Assembly (NCBI RefSeq): GCF_016900875.1
Contig: NZ_JAFEUM010000003.1
Span: forward strand, 124,001 to 188,000
DNA from: Vibrio ulleungensis
Lineage (GTDB): Bacteria > Pseudomonadota > Gammaproteobacteria > Enterobacterales > Vibrionaceae
Length of the DNA: 64,000 bases
Direction of reading: 5' to 3'
Part shown: in pieces, positions 9,371 through 18,356 of the stretch
Layout: each line of letters begins with the position of its first letter
Numbering within the stretch: position 1 is the stretch's first letter
Position numbers and translations under genes: made by a program
The notes under the pieces: model-generated
What the model was told of the DNA's origin: nothing
Seen by the model: the letters and a program-made list of their open reading frames with translations, nothing else
Database searches by the model: none

Positions 9371-10165
9371 ATGTGGATTAATGGTGTAAAGCAAGAGCAC
9401 GTACCGGCTCTTGATCGTTCGTTTCAGTATGGCGATGGCTGCTTCACCACGATTCAAACTCAATTCGGAGAACTTCGTCATTGGGAACTACATGTTGAAC
9501 GTATGCAAGCGTGTCTTAATACCCTAGGGATCGCTACACCCCAGTGGCGAAACATAAAGTACCAGCTGATGGATATCGCGCTAGATGACCCTATTGCAGG
9601 GGTAAAACTTTTGATCAGCCGTGGCAGTGGCGGAAGAGGGTACGCAAGTCCACATAACGCTCACTCTCTCATAATGAGCAATCACTTTTCCTACCCACAA
9701 CATTACCCGCAATGGCAGACTGACGGGATAAAACTTGGCATCAGTCGTATTAAACTTGGGCACAACCCATTACTGGCTGGTCATAAACACAATAACCGCT
9801 TAGAGCAGGTGCTAGTTAAAAATGATCTTGATGCACAACAGGTCGACGATGGTTTGGTATTGGATATCAACGAGCATATTGTAGAAACCAGTAGTGCGAA
9901 TATTTTTTGGCGTAAGGGGAGCACGCTTTATACCCCCATACTGGACAAAGCAGGTGTAGCAGGTATCATTCGTCGTTTGATTATTCAAGATGCTGAACCA
10001 CTTGGATTTAAAGCGCTGTTAGGACGCTTTGATCTCGTCGATTTGCACGATGCTGATGAAGTCTTTGTGAGTAATGCCTTGCTAGGTGTTGCGCCTGTGG
10101 TTCAGGTGGGTGAGCGACGTTATCCCATTGGCGAGCTCACGTTAAAATTACAAAAGAGAGTATAA
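9371..10165 (+). CDS. pabC: Aminodeoxychorismate lyase
   Basis: PabC is the PLP enzyme that releases p-aminobenzoate and pyruvate from 4-amino-4-deoxychorismate in folate synthesis. The 264-residue protein (MWINGVKQEH) matches fold-type IV aminotransferases: FQYGDGCFTT near the start, SRGSGGRGY, and the PLP lysine Lys139 in AGHKHNNRLEQ. The start at 9371 was preferred to an in-frame ATG 36 bp upstream because it aligns with E. coli PabC and follows AGGAACG. It leads a tight pabC-mltG-tmk-holB-tatD operon. Confidence 0.95.
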   Translation: MWINGVKQEHVPALDRSFQYGDGCFTTIQTQFGELRHWELHVERMQACLNTLGIATPQWRNIKYQLMDIALDDPIAGVKLLISRGSGGRGYASPHNAHSLIMSNHFSYPQHYPQWQTDGIKLGISRIKLGHNPLLAGHKHNNRLEQVLVKNDLDAQQVDDGLVLDINEHIVETSSANIFWRKGSTLYTPILDKAGVAGIIRRLIIQDAEPLGFKALLGRFDLVDLHDADEVFVSNALLGVAPVVQVGERRYPIGELTLKLQKRV

Positions 10166-10166
10166 A

Positions 10167-11183
10167 TTGCTTAAAAAACTGTTGGGTCTATTGATCGTTG
10201 CGGGAGTTGCGGCGCTAGCCGTCTATTGGTATGCCACACAAGAGCTTAAGACGTACCTAAATCAACCGGTGCAGATGGAGCAGGGTGAGCTTATCACCAT
10301 TAACAGCGGAACCAGTGGTACGGCGTTGCTGCGTCGTTTTGAGTCTCAAGGTTGGATTGAGGCGAATCCGACGTCTCGTCTAGTGAGAAGGCTGCACCCT
10401 GAGCTATTAAACATTAAAGCGGGCACGTTTTTTGTCGAACAAGGGCAAACTCTCACACAAGTCTTAAACACATTGGTCGAAGGAAAAGAGCATCAGTACA
10501 GTATAACGTTTATTGAAGGCTCAACCTTTAATCAGTGGCGAGAGCAGCTTGCCCAAACGGACACGTTGATTCAGGAAACGACAGATCTAACAGAAGCCGA
10601 ACTCGCCGAAGCTTTGGGTATTGAAAACCCTAAGTTAGAAGGCCTGTTTTTGGCAGAAACCTTTTACTACACCGCGGGAATGAGCGATCTCGATATTTAC
10701 AAACGAGCTCATCGCGATCTCAATCGTGCGTTAGAAAAGCATTGGCAAGAGCGTGATGAAAAGCTTCCACTCAAAACTGACTATGAAGCACTGATCCTTG
10801 CGTCAATTATTGAAAAAGAAACCGCCATTGATAAAGAGCGTGGTTTGGTCTCGTCAGTATTCATTAATCGCCTCAATCGAAGAATGCGCCTTCAGACCGA
10901 TCCAACAGTCATCTACGGCATGGGTGACAAGTACACTGGCAATATCCGTAAGAAGGATTTGCAGACTCCAACGCCGTACAACACATACACAATCAATGGA
11001 TTACCTCCAACACCAATCGCAATGGTGGGTGAGGCTTCTATAGCAGCATCGCTCAATCCAGAGACAAGCAACTATTTGTATTTTGTCGCAACGGGCAAAG
11101 GTGGGCACAAGTTTAGTACCAACCTTAAAGATCATAATGCTGCAGTGCGCGATTACTTAAAACAACTAAGGGCAAACCAATGA
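10167..11183 (+). CDS. mltG: Endolytic murein transglycosylase
   Basis: MltG cleaves nascent glycan strands and is thought to set their length, acting as a terminase at the inner membrane. The 338-residue protein has a single N-terminal membrane anchor (4-22), a LysM-like region and the YceG domain with catalytic Glu218 in SIIEKET and the [13 protein letters not shown] motif. It starts at TTG one base after the pabC stop, with GAGAG in position for ribosome binding. It overlaps tmk by 4 bases (ATGA). Confidence 0.95.
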   Translation: MLKKLLGLLIVAGVAALAVYWYATQELKTYLNQPVQMEQGELITINSGTSGTALLRRFESQGWIEANPTSRLVRRLHPELLNIKAGTFFVEQGQTLTQVLNTLVEGKEHQYSITFIEGSTFNQWREQLAQTDTLIQETTDLTEAELAEALGIENPKLEGLFLAETFYYTAGMSDLDIYKRAHRDLNRALEKHWQERDEKLPLKTDYEALILASIIEKETAIDKERGLVSSVFINRLNRRMRLQTDPTVIYGMGDKYTGNIRKKDLQTPTPYNTYTINGLPPTPIAMVGEASIAASLNPETSNYLYFVATGKGGHKFSTNLKDHNAAVRDYLKQLRANQ

Positions 11184-11821
11184 GTCTTGGAAAGTTTATT
11201 GTTATTGAAGGCTTAGAGGGCGCAGGAAAAAGTACTGCGATTAGCCAAGTTTTAGCATCATTAGAGCAACACGGCATTGCGCAAGTTACTCAAACTCGTG
11301 AACCCGGTGGTACACCACTCGCTGAAAAGATGCGAGCGTTGGTTAAAGAAGAGTGTGAAGAAGCGCTTCAAGATCGCACTGAGCTGTTGTTGATGTACGC
11401 CGCTCGAATTCAACTGGTGGAAACGGTAATTAAACCGGCATTAAACGGCGGAGCATGGGTTGTCGGTGATCGTCATGATTTATCTTCACAGGCGTACCAA
11501 GGAGGCGGACGTCAAATCGATCCTCATGTGATGAGCAGTCTGAAGGACATTGCTCTGGATGGATTTAAGCCTGACTTTACCTTGTACCTCGATATCGACC
11601 CGCAACTTGGGCTAGAGCGCGCTCGAGGCCGCGGTGAACTCGACAGAATAGAGAAAATGGATCTTAGTTTTTTCCAGCGTAGCCGAGAAAAATATTTAGA
11701 GTTGGCTAATCAAGATGACACTATCGTGGTTATCGACGCATCTCAATCGATTGAGGCTGTCACCAATGATATTAAGGCAGCTATCAATCAATGGTTAACC
11801 GACGATGTGAAACATGGATAG
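11180..11821 (+). CDS. tmk: Thymidylate kinase
   Basis: Tmk phosphorylates dTMP to dTDP. The 213-residue P-loop kinase shows GLEGAGKS (11-18), the DRxxxSSxAYQ segment ([15 protein letters not shown]) and an arginine-rich lid ([12 protein letters not shown]) of the E. coli type. It overlaps mltG by 4 bases and holB by 8, pointing to translational coupling. Confidence 0.97.
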   Translation: MSLGKFIVIEGLEGAGKSTAISQVLASLEQHGIAQVTQTREPGGTPLAEKMRALVKEECEEALQDRTELLLMYAARIQLVETVIKPALNGGAWVVGDRHDLSSQAYQGGGRQIDPHVMSSLKDIALDGFKPDFTLYLDIDPQLGLERARGRGELDRIEKMDLSFFQRSREKYLELANQDDTIVVIDASQSIEAVTNDIKAAINQWLTDDVKHG

Positions 11822-12752
11822 CCTTTACCCGTGGCTACAGCCGCTTTGGACTCAGCTACAAAAAGCGCTGACTCAAGACCGTCTGCCAAATAGCATAATG
11901 ATTGAGTCTGCCGACGGCTTAGGTGAGCAGCAACTTATCGATGCGCTGGGTAAAGCTTTATTGTGTTCCAACTCAACGGATGAGGGGTGTGGCTTTTGCC
12001 ATAGTTGTCAGCTATTTGCTGCGGGTACTCACCCGGATTACCATCGATTGATGCCTTTAGAGACCAAAAAACAGATTTCAGTGGATCAAGTTAGAGAGCT
12101 GAATCGCTTCGCCGCTGAGTCTTCGCAATTATCGGGTAAGCGTGTGTTAGTTGTCACTTTAGCTGAGCAGATGAACAGCTCTGCGTCGAATGCTCTACTT
12201 AAAACCCTCGAAGAGCCGCCGAGCCAATGCGTGTTCGTTGTCTTAACTCATGCTAAGTCGCAACTTTTACCTACTGTCGTGAGCCGATGTCAGCAATGGC
12301 ATGTTTCGCCACCAAGTATTGAACAAACGCAACATTGGATTGCTGAACAGTCGTTGTCTGTCTCTGATTTAGCGCTGACATTGTATGCTCAAGCTCCGTT
12401 GAAATTAAACGAGTTCACTGAAAATCAAAGTGACGAGCTAGCGTCGTTAATAAAGCTATTAACAAAAGACAATTTATTGGTCGAGCAGTCGAAGATAGTC
12501 GCGATACTGACGAGCGAACCACAGCGTAGCCTAGAGCAACTATCCATTGTGCTGCATATGGCATTGAGGCATTTTGCTCAGCCTTATGAGGGATTAGAAA
12601 CCATCCTGACACCGGTTTGCAACCGCTGGGATTTTGGCACGCTTTCTCGCATGGTCGAAAGACTAGACATTATGCGCGCAGAGCTGCGTGCACACCCTGG
12701 ATTAAACACAGAGCTGCTTTTGATTGAGTGGCTCACTTATTGGCACGAATAA
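11814..12752 (+). CDS. holB: DNA polymerase III delta-prime subunit
   Basis: Delta-prime is the stator of the clamp loader that opens and loads the beta sliding clamp. The 312-residue protein has the zinc-binding cysteines Cys51, Cys59, Cys62 and Cys65, the [14 protein letters not shown] motif ([16 protein letters not shown]) holding the SRC-like sensor region further on (VVSRCQQW), and a degenerate Walker A ([10 protein letters not shown]), as known for this non-ATPase subunit. The C-terminal collar domain diverges strongly, normal for HolB. Confidence 0.94.
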   Translation: MDSLYPWLQPLWTQLQKALTQDRLPNSIMIESADGLGEQQLIDALGKALLCSNSTDEGCGFCHSCQLFAAGTHPDYHRLMPLETKKQISVDQVRELNRFAAESSQLSGKRVLVVTLAEQMNSSASNALLKTLEEPPSQCVFVVLTHAKSQLLPTVVSRCQQWHVSPPSIEQTQHWIAEQSLSVSDLALTLYAQAPLKLNEFTENQSDELASLIKLLTKDNLLVEQSKIVAILTSEPQRSLEQLSIVLHMALRHFAQPYEGLETILTPVCNRWDFGTLSRMVERLDIMRAELRAHPGLNTELLLIEWLTYWHE

Positions 12753-12754
12753 AC

Positions 12755-13525
12755 ATGTTTATAGACTCACATTGTCATCTAGATAAATTGGATTACCAGA
12801 ACCTTTACCAAAATGTTGAGCAGGTTCTGGCCAATGCAAAAGCCGTAAATGTAGAAAAAATGCTTAGCGTGGGTGTCACGCTAGAGAGTTTTCCTGCGAT
12901 GATGGAATTGATTGAAAAGCACGAGCAAGTACTAGCTTCATGTGGGGTACACCCATTGGATGTAGAAAGCCCCTTTGACCTAGAAACTCTTCGCAAGTAC
13001 GCACAGCATAAACGCGTGGTGGCCGTAGGTGAAACAGGGCTGGATTTTCATTACAAGCCAGAAACCAAAGCCTTGCAACTCGAGCGATTTTCAACTCAAA
13101 TTGACATTGCCAAGGAAGTGAATAAGCCGCTGATCATTCATACGCGTAATGCGCGCAAAGAGACGCTAGATTTGTTAAAAAGCGGTGATGCCAAATCGTG
13201 TGGTGGTGTTATTCACTGTTTTACCGAAGACTTAGAGTTTGCTAAACAAGCAATGGAACTGGGCTTTTACATTTCAATCAGTGGTATTGTGACCTTCCGT
13301 GCGGCAACCGAGCTTAAAGAAGTGGTTAAAGCTTTGCCTCTTGATCGCTTGTTGATAGAAACGGATTCACCTTATTTAGCGCCCGTTCCTCATCGAGGAA
13401 AAGAGAACCAACCAGCCTATGTGGTTGAGGTTGCAAGTTACATCGCTCAGCTAAAAGGTGTCTCGTTACAACAAGTTGCAACTCAAACATCACAAAACTT
13501 TCACACTCTTTTTTTACGGCGATAA
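12755..13525 (+). CDS. ycfH: TatD-family metal-dependent hydrolase (YcfH)
   Basis: TatD-family enzymes are TIM-barrel metal-dependent DNases or hydrolases; the YcfH branch lies next to holB in enterics. The 256-residue protein has the metal ligands expected: His6 and His8 (DSHCH), Glu93 (VGETGLD), His129 (IIHTR), His154 (IHCF) and Asp204 (ETDSPYL). The ATG at 12755, two bases after the holB stop, aligns with the family; an earlier in-frame ATG inside holB is less likely. A terminator follows. Confidence 0.94.
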   Translation: MFIDSHCHLDKLDYQNLYQNVEQVLANAKAVNVEKMLSVGVTLESFPAMMELIEKHEQVLASCGVHPLDVESPFDLETLRKYAQHKRVVAVGETGLDFHYKPETKALQLERFSTQIDIAKEVNKPLIIHTRNARKETLDLLKSGDAKSCGGVIHCFTEDLEFAKQAMELGFYISISGIVTFRAATELKEVVKALPLDRLLIETDSPYLAPVPHRGKENQPAYVVEVASYIAQLKGVSLQQVATQTSQNFHTLFLRR

Positions 13526-13542
13526 ATAAGCCCCCAATTATA

Positions 13543-13568
13543 AATGGGATCTTGGGATCCCATTTTTT
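13543..13568 (+). terminator. Rho-independent terminator after ycfH
   Basis: ATGGGATC and GATCCCAT pair around TTGG and run into six T. It ends the pabC-ycfH operon ahead of ptsG. Confidence 0.88.
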
Positions 13569-13648
13569 GTAATTGCCCTACACTATAACTTATTATGTTG
13601 AATATTACGTCTTATGTGTCTACTTTTACCCCCTAGCAGGGAAATGTA

Positions 13649-13665
13649 ATTTTTCTACGGAAAAT
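13649..13665. promoter_or_regulatory. Candidate Mlc/NagC-type operator upstream of ptsG
   Basis: The 396 bases before ptsG (13569-13964) hold no convincing gene. The imperfect dyad ATTTTTCTACGGAAAAT at 13649-13665 resembles the AT-rich T-tract/A-tract sites bound by Mlc and NagC ROK repressors. TATACT at 13762-13767 is a possible -10 element but has no good -35, so an activator such as CRP may be needed. A long leader of about 190 bases would follow. Operator assignment is inference. Confidence 0.4.
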
Positions 13666-13964
13666 ATGTTTTTAGGCATTTTTAGAAACCGCTTTCAGGT
13701 GTCATTTTTTCACATAAGCTATTGTTTTATAAGTGCATGCATCGTGTTTAGATAAGGGGGCTATACTAGGTCTATTGTGATCTAAGATAGGCTTTTGAAA
13801 TTTAGTTTCGTAACTGGATAGCAAGTTTGTCCTGTATCAAGATATATTTAGAGCCGAAAAATATACTACGGCACGTGGTTACATTTTCATTGGGTGCTAA
13901 CCTTTATGGCAGCGGGGGGTTGTCGTTAGTACCCAAACTACTAAAAATAATTAGGAGCATAACT

Positions 13965-15398
13965 ATGTTTAAAAACCTTTTTGCGAACCTGCAAAAAGTG
14001 GGTAAGTCTCTGATGCTACCAGTATCAGTACTTCCTGTAGCGGGTATTTTATTGGGTGTCGGTGCGGCAGATTTGGCCTTCATCCCTGACGTTGTTTCAA
14101 ACCTTATGGAGCAAGCTGGCGGTTCTGTATTTGGCCAAATGGCATTGCTATTTGCCGTTGGTGTTGCACTAGGCTTCACTAACAACGACGGTGTTGCAGC
14201 ACTTGCAGCTATCGTGGGCTACGGCATCATGACTGCAACGCTTGCAGTAATGGCTGAAGTGTTTGGCGTCGACAAGATCGATACTGGTGTACTAGGTGGT
14301 ATCCTAGTCGGTGGTGTTGCTGCTTGGGCGTTCAACAAGTTCTTCCGTATTCAACTTCCTGAATACCTAGGCTTCTTCGCTGGTAAGCGTGCTGTGCCAA
14401 TCATCACTGGTTTCGCAGCAATTGGTCTTGGTCTTGTACTGTCTATTGTATGGCCTCCAATTGGTGCTGGCATTGCGTCTTTCTCTCATTGGGCTGCAGA
14501 GCAAAACCCACAACTTGCATTCGCAATTTACGGTGTGGTTGAGCGTTCTCTTATCCCATTTGGTTTGCACCACGTTTGGAACGTACCATTCTTCTTCGAA
14601 GCAGGCTCATGTTTGAACGCAGCAGGCGAGCAAGCGAATGGCGTACTTACTTGTTACCTTGTAGCTGACGATGCATCACGTGCAGCGGGCAATGGCTTCG
14701 GTCAACTTGCTGGTGGTTACATGTTCAAGATGTTCGGTCTACCAGCAGCAGCAATCGCAATTGCTCACTCTGCTAAGCCTGAAAACCGTGCGAAAGTAAT
14801 GGGCATCATGGCTTCTGCAGCTTTGACGTCATTCCTAACAGGTATTACTGAACCAATCGAATTCTCTTTCCTATTCGTTGCTCCAGTACTGTACGGAATT
14901 CACGCTCTACTAGCTGGTTCTGCTTACTTTGTTGCTAACACTATTGGCTTTGTACACGGTACCTCTTTCTCTCACGGTCTTATCGACTTCATCGTTCTTT
15001 CTGGTAACTCTCAGAAGATCGCTATCATGTTCGTGACTGGTCTTGTTTATGCAGCAATCTACTACGTAGTATTCCGCGCAGTAATCAAAGCTATGGACCT
15101 TAAGACTCCTGGTCGTGAAGATGAAGAAGACGAAGCTACAGCAACAGTAACTGGTTCAGAAATGGCTGGTGAACTTGTAGCAGCATTCGGTGGTAAAGCA
15201 AACATCACTGGTCTTGACGCATGTATCACACGTCTACGTGTAGCAGTAGCTGACACAGACAATGTTGACCAAGACAAACTAAAAGCGCTAGGCGCTGCAG
15301 GTGTTGTGGTTGTATCAGGTGGCGTTCAAGCTATTTTCGGTACTAAATCAGACAACCTGAAAACTGACATGGACGAGTGGATCCGTAACAACGGTTAA
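13965..15398 (+). CDS. ptsG: Glucose PTS permease, EIICB
   Basis: PtsG imports glucose and phosphorylates it to glucose-6-phosphate, receiving phosphate from EIIA-Glc. The 477-residue protein has the membrane EIIC domain (about 1-390; [33 protein letters not shown]) and a cytoplasmic EIIB domain with the phosphorylated Cys420 in [11 protein letters not shown], one residue off the E. coli position. The start follows TTAGGAG at the proper distance; an upstream in-frame ATG (13827) has no such site. It is likely controlled by Mlc, encoded 3 kb downstream. Confidence 0.96.
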   Translation: MFKNLFANLQKVGKSLMLPVSVLPVAGILLGVGAADLAFIPDVVSNLMEQAGGSVFGQMALLFAVGVALGFTNNDGVAALAAIVGYGIMTATLAVMAEVFGVDKIDTGVLGGILVGGVAAWAFNKFFRIQLPEYLGFFAGKRAVPIITGFAAIGLGLVLSIVWPPIGAGIASFSHWAAEQNPQLAFAIYGVVERSLIPFGLHHVWNVPFFFEAGSCLNAAGEQANGVLTCYLVADDASRAAGNGFGQLAGGYMFKMFGLPAAAIAIAHSAKPENRAKVMGIMASAALTSFLTGITEPIEFSFLFVAPVLYGIHALLAGSAYFVANTIGFVHGTSFSHGLIDFIVLSGNSQKIAIMFVTGLVYAAIYYVVFRAVIKAMDLKTPGREDEEDEATATVTGSEMAGELVAAFGGKANITGLDACITRLRVAVADTDNVDQDKLKALGAAGVVVVSGGVQAIFGTKSDNLKTDMDEWIRNNG

Positions 15399-15420
15399 TC
15401 CAGTCTGAACTCAGTCTCTC

Positions 15421-15447
15421 AAAGCCCATCTATAGGATGGGCTTTGT
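15421..15447 (+). terminator. Terminator after ptsG
   Basis: AAAGCCCATC and GATGGGCTTT form a 10-bp stem with a 5-nt loop, followed by GTTGT; the T tract is short but the stem is strong. Confidence 0.75.
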
Positions 15448-15594
15448 TGTATTTGTAGATTGATGTCACAAATTTAAACATCTGTTTATATTCATGTCGA
15501 CAATTGACAGAGAAGTGACATTAATAGTATTCCAGAAACCGTACACTTGACGCCCATTAGTGTATTGTGCAGATAAAACAACGGGAGTGTATCT

Positions 15595-16014
15595 GTGAAA
15601 CTCGGTAAACTCACATTACTGACAGTGGTCCTTGGAGGACTGGCGGTTTATGTAGGCGCTGCGCCACAAGCCCATTCTGCAACATATAATGTAGGTATGG
15701 CTTTCGATAAAGGATTAAGTGCCGTTGTTCGTTACGACGACCAATTCCAATTTTCAGCCGGTAATGATGGAATGGCTTTTGACTACTTGTTCTTAGACGG
15801 TAGTTTTGATGCCGATGTACCTTTTACTTGGTACGTAGGTGGCGGAGCATGGTACGAGTGGGACAATGACTGGGGCATTCGTGCGCCGCTTGGTCTTAAC
15901 TGGAACTTCGCTCACGAGTGGCATGCGTACGCTCAGGTCTCTCCAGAGTGGCAAATTCAGGATAAAAGTAAACTACAAATTGGTGGTGCCATAGGTTTAA
16001 CCTATCGCTTCTAG
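15595..16014 (+). CDS. Small outer-membrane beta-barrel-like protein
   Basis: I do not recognise a named family. The 139-residue product starts at GTG behind GGGAG, has a signal-peptide-like N-terminus (LTLLTVVLGGLAVYVGAAPQAHSA) and then alternating aromatic/polar strands (FTWYVGGGAWYEW, GGAIGLTYRF) that end in Phe, the usual C-terminus of outer-membrane barrels. Its size fits a short or eight-stranded barrel. It is monocistronic between two terminators and convergent with another barrel-like gene. Confidence 0.7.
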   Translation: MKLGKLTLLTVVLGGLAVYVGAAPQAHSATYNVGMAFDKGLSAVVRYDDQFQFSAGNDGMAFDYLFLDGSFDADVPFTWYVGGGAWYEWDNDWGIRAPLGLNWNFAHEWHAYAQVSPEWQIQDKSKLQIGGAIGLTYRF

Positions 16015-16037
16015 TTCCATCAACACAGCTTGATAGA

Positions 16038-16065
16038 AAGCTCGCCATTAAGGCGGGCTTTTTTA
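16038..16065 (+). terminator. Terminator after the small barrel gene
   Basis: AGCTCGCC and GGCGGGCT (one G-U pair) flank ATTAA and are followed by TTTTTT. Confidence 0.85.
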
Positions 16066-16087
16066 GTTTATGGAATTATTGAATGAG

Positions 16088-16678
16088 TTAGAAACTAAAG
16101 GTGACGCCTAAATTACCTTGCACCTGACTCAACCAGTCACCATTAAAATAAATCTTACAGCCACCGCCTTCGTCGTTTGGGTAGTTACACACAGAAGCGG
16201 TATCACTACTCAACAGCGAGCCAAACCAGCGGACTTGAGCCTGCAATGCTATATTTTTACTGACATTATATTCCACACCACCGAAAGCACTGGCAGAAAA
16301 TAGATAGTCAGTCTCATACCAGCTGGCGCTTAATTGCGTCGCCCCGAGTCCTAAGCCAACATAGGTCGATACTTTTTCGGCTACAGGGTAGTAAAGACTA
16401 CTTTGAAAGTGAAGGTAACGCATAGTGTTATCGAGTTGCGGTGAGTCGAGTTCGGATGTGTGCTCACTGTACACGAAGCCTATTCGACCTTGTTGGAAAG
16501 GAACATCCACCGATAAATTGTAATTGAGATCTGACTTTGTGGTGTAAGTCTCTCCTTCGTCAGACTCAAATTTTACACCGTTGCTAAGACCAATCATTGG
16601 TGTGATATACACTGAATTAGCCACAGCCGTTGCACTGAGTGCAGACAACAACGCGGTAGAAAAGATGCGAAATCGCAT
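16088..16678 (-). CDS. Outer-membrane beta-barrel protein, OmpA/Ail-like fold
   Basis: The 196-residue protein has a signal peptide (cleavage likely after residue 20, TAVANS) and repeated amphipathic strands with aromatic girdles (GRIGFVYSEHTSEL, STYVGLGLGATQL, FGGVEYNVSKNIALQAQVRWF), ending VQGNLGVTFSF with a terminal Phe. This suits an eight-stranded outer-membrane barrel. Two cysteines in a loop (VCNYPNDEGGGCK) may form a disulfide. No ligand or function can be named. Confidence 0.75.
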   Translation of the reverse strand: MRFRIFSTALLSALSATAVANSVYITPMIGLSNGVKFESDEGETYTTKSDLNYNLSVDVPFQQGRIGFVYSEHTSELDSPQLDNTMRYLHFQSSLYYPVAEKVSTYVGLGLGATQLSASWYETDYLFSASAFGGVEYNVSKNIALQAQVRWFGSLLSSDTASVCNYPNDEGGGCKIYFNGDWLSQVQGNLGVTFSF

Positions 16679-16889
16679 AGCAACGTCCTTATTCCTATGT
16701 GGAGTGAAAATTTTTGTTCAAAACAAAAAAGTAACCAATTGAATATACGTACTAAAAACAGATTTATCTAGTGAAGCTCGCAGAAACAATCAACGTGCAG
16801 TGACGTAGATTCCAATCTGGTTTCGTGGTTGCAGGAATGAAACAAAATTGTCGTTATGATGAACTATAGTTTGAGTAGGAGGAACCTCT

Positions 16890-16979
16890 ATGACTAATGA
16901 ATTGAAAGCTTCGCTTGCGCTTACTGCAATCATATTCGCCATAATATACGCATTTTCATTTATCGCGATTCTTGCTTAG
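16890..16979 (+). CDS. YnhF-type single-span membrane microprotein
   Basis: A 29-codon reading frame (MTNELKASLALTAII, then a hydrophobic stretch ending AILA) sits behind a perfect AGGAGG at 16877-16882 with 7 bp spacing. E. coli YnhF is also 29 residues with the same layout (short polar N-terminus MSTDLKFSL, then one membrane span), so I assign it to that family. Function is unknown. It ends 8 bp before the patatin gene and may be cotranscribed with it. Confidence 0.8.
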   Translation: MTNELKASLALTAIIFAIIYAFSFIAILA

Positions 16980-16987
16980 ATGCATTT

Positions 16988-18202
16988 ATGAATGGCTCTA
17001 AGTCCTGCAATTCAGGCTTTGTTACCTCGTCTGAGCAAGAACTCAATAGTGACCAATTTGCCAAATATCTAAGTGGTCATATTGCACTAGTTGCCCAGGG
17101 GGGAGGTCAAAAGGGCGCGTACACCGCTGGTGTACTCGACGCTTTTTTGTTGTCGAATTTTGACCCCTTTAGCCATTTCTACGGCACTTCAGCTGGGGCA
17201 ATGAACATCCTTAGCTTTTTGTGTCGCCAACCTAGGTTAGGACACAAGTTCATTACCGAACTGACCACAGACAGCCAATTTTTTAGTTTGTACGGTTACT
17301 TTCGTCATCAGAAAAAGATGGATATAGGGTGGGCAATTGAGCAGCTAAACCACTTCCCCTATAAACTGGACTTTAATCTCGGTAAGCAGGTCCTAGGGAG
17401 TCGAAAAGCTCACGCGTGTGTTACAAACGTCGATACACTGCAAGATGAGTATTTGCCGATGTTTACCAATGACTGGGCAAAAGTGATGGAAGCGACCTGC
17501 GCCATTCCTCACTTGTACGATGGAGAAGTGAACCTCAACGGCCGAAATTACGTCGATGGAGGTGTGTCAGCGTCAGTTCCTGTTCAAGAAGCTTGGCGTC
17601 AAGGTGCGCGATGTATCGTGGTCATACGTACAGAGCCTATCGATAATGACATTGAGGTGCCGCAAGAGCTGGTTGCAAACTCATCGCAAAACGATACCGC
17701 TTGGTATGAAGAGTCGTTAAATAAACTGCAAGATTACTGGAGTGAGCAAAAAAGTCAGTGGCAAAATGATTGGCGCAGCTTTTTAGCCGACAGAGCGACG
17801 TCCGTTCAGAAACAAAAACGCTTATCAAAAACCAGTTTGTTAAATGGTGGTCGGTGGTTATTTGGTGCTGATGACATCTATCGTTTAGGTCAATTGCTTG
17901 GAGGGGATTTTTCTCCACAAATGCTCGATCAACTTATGGTTCATTATCAGACCTACCAATTGACCCAGCAGTTTTTGCAGTGCCCACCACAAGATACGTT
18001 TATCGTGCAGATCGTACCTCAAGAACCTTTGAAGTCGCGACCTTTATTAAGTGATCTCGATGATATCGAGCACGACTACCAAACTGGTCTCGCGGCTGGC
18101 TACCGTTTTATCGAGCAGTTTCATAGTGCGCACGAGAAGCGAAGCATACTCAATCCGCCACCTTTAGCACCAACTATGCCCCCGCAGTGGGATGTACACT
18201 AG
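16988..18202 (+). CDS. Patatin-like phospholipase
   Basis: The 404-residue protein is a patatin-fold lipid acyl hydrolase. The oxyanion motif GGGQKGAYTAG (38-48), nucleophile Ser68 in GTSAG and catalytic Asp190 in DGG form the Ser-Asp dyad. There is no signal peptide. The layout resembles E. coli YjjU. The region after residue 210 is a less conserved tail rich in charged and aromatic residues. It follows the YnhF-type gene by 8 bp; the substrate is unknown. Confidence 0.85.
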   Translation: MNGSKSCNSGFVTSSEQELNSDQFAKYLSGHIALVAQGGGQKGAYTAGVLDAFLLSNFDPFSHFYGTSAGAMNILSFLCRQPRLGHKFITELTTDSQFFSLYGYFRHQKKMDIGWAIEQLNHFPYKLDFNLGKQVLGSRKAHACVTNVDTLQDEYLPMFTNDWAKVMEATCAIPHLYDGEVNLNGRNYVDGGVSASVPVQEAWRQGARCIVVIRTEPIDNDIEVPQELVANSSQNDTAWYEESLNKLQDYWSEQKSQWQNDWRSFLADRATSVQKQKRLSKTSLLNGGRWLFGADDIYRLGQLLGGDFSPQMLDQLMVHYQTYQLTQQFLQCPPQDTFIVQIVPQEPLKSRPLLSDLDDIEHDYQTGLAAGYRFIEQFHSAHEKRSILNPPPLAPTMPPQWDVH

Positions 18203-18266
18203 TCGATATTTTCCATGTCGACCCTATACAAACTTTGACCCTTATTTTGTATTGAGCATTAACTTC

Positions 18267-18303
18267 GTGAAGTGAATCACGAGCGGGCTTCGATTCGCTT
18301 CAC
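18267..18303. repeat. Inverted repeat between the patatin gene and mlc
   Basis: GTGAAGTGAATC and GATTCGCTTCAC form 12-bp arms (one G-T pair) with a 13-nt spacer. There is no T tract, so it is a poor terminator; it sits about 55 bp upstream of mlc and could be a regulatory site or mRNA hairpin. Confidence 0.45.
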
Positions 18304-18356
18304 ATTTAGTTCGTAAAGTAAAAAAATAGAGCGAATACTTCTATTTGGACGTCCCT

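Noticed and set aside
13700..13716. CRP-like site TGTCATTTTTTCACA upstream of ptsG
   Set aside because: Half-sites are one base too close (5 instead of 6) and the first half is mismatched; not strong enough to report.
13573..13755. 60-codon open frame (MPYTITYYVEYY...) in the ptsG upstream region
   Set aside because: No ribosome binding site, odd aromatic-rich composition and overlap with regulatory DNA; taken as chance.
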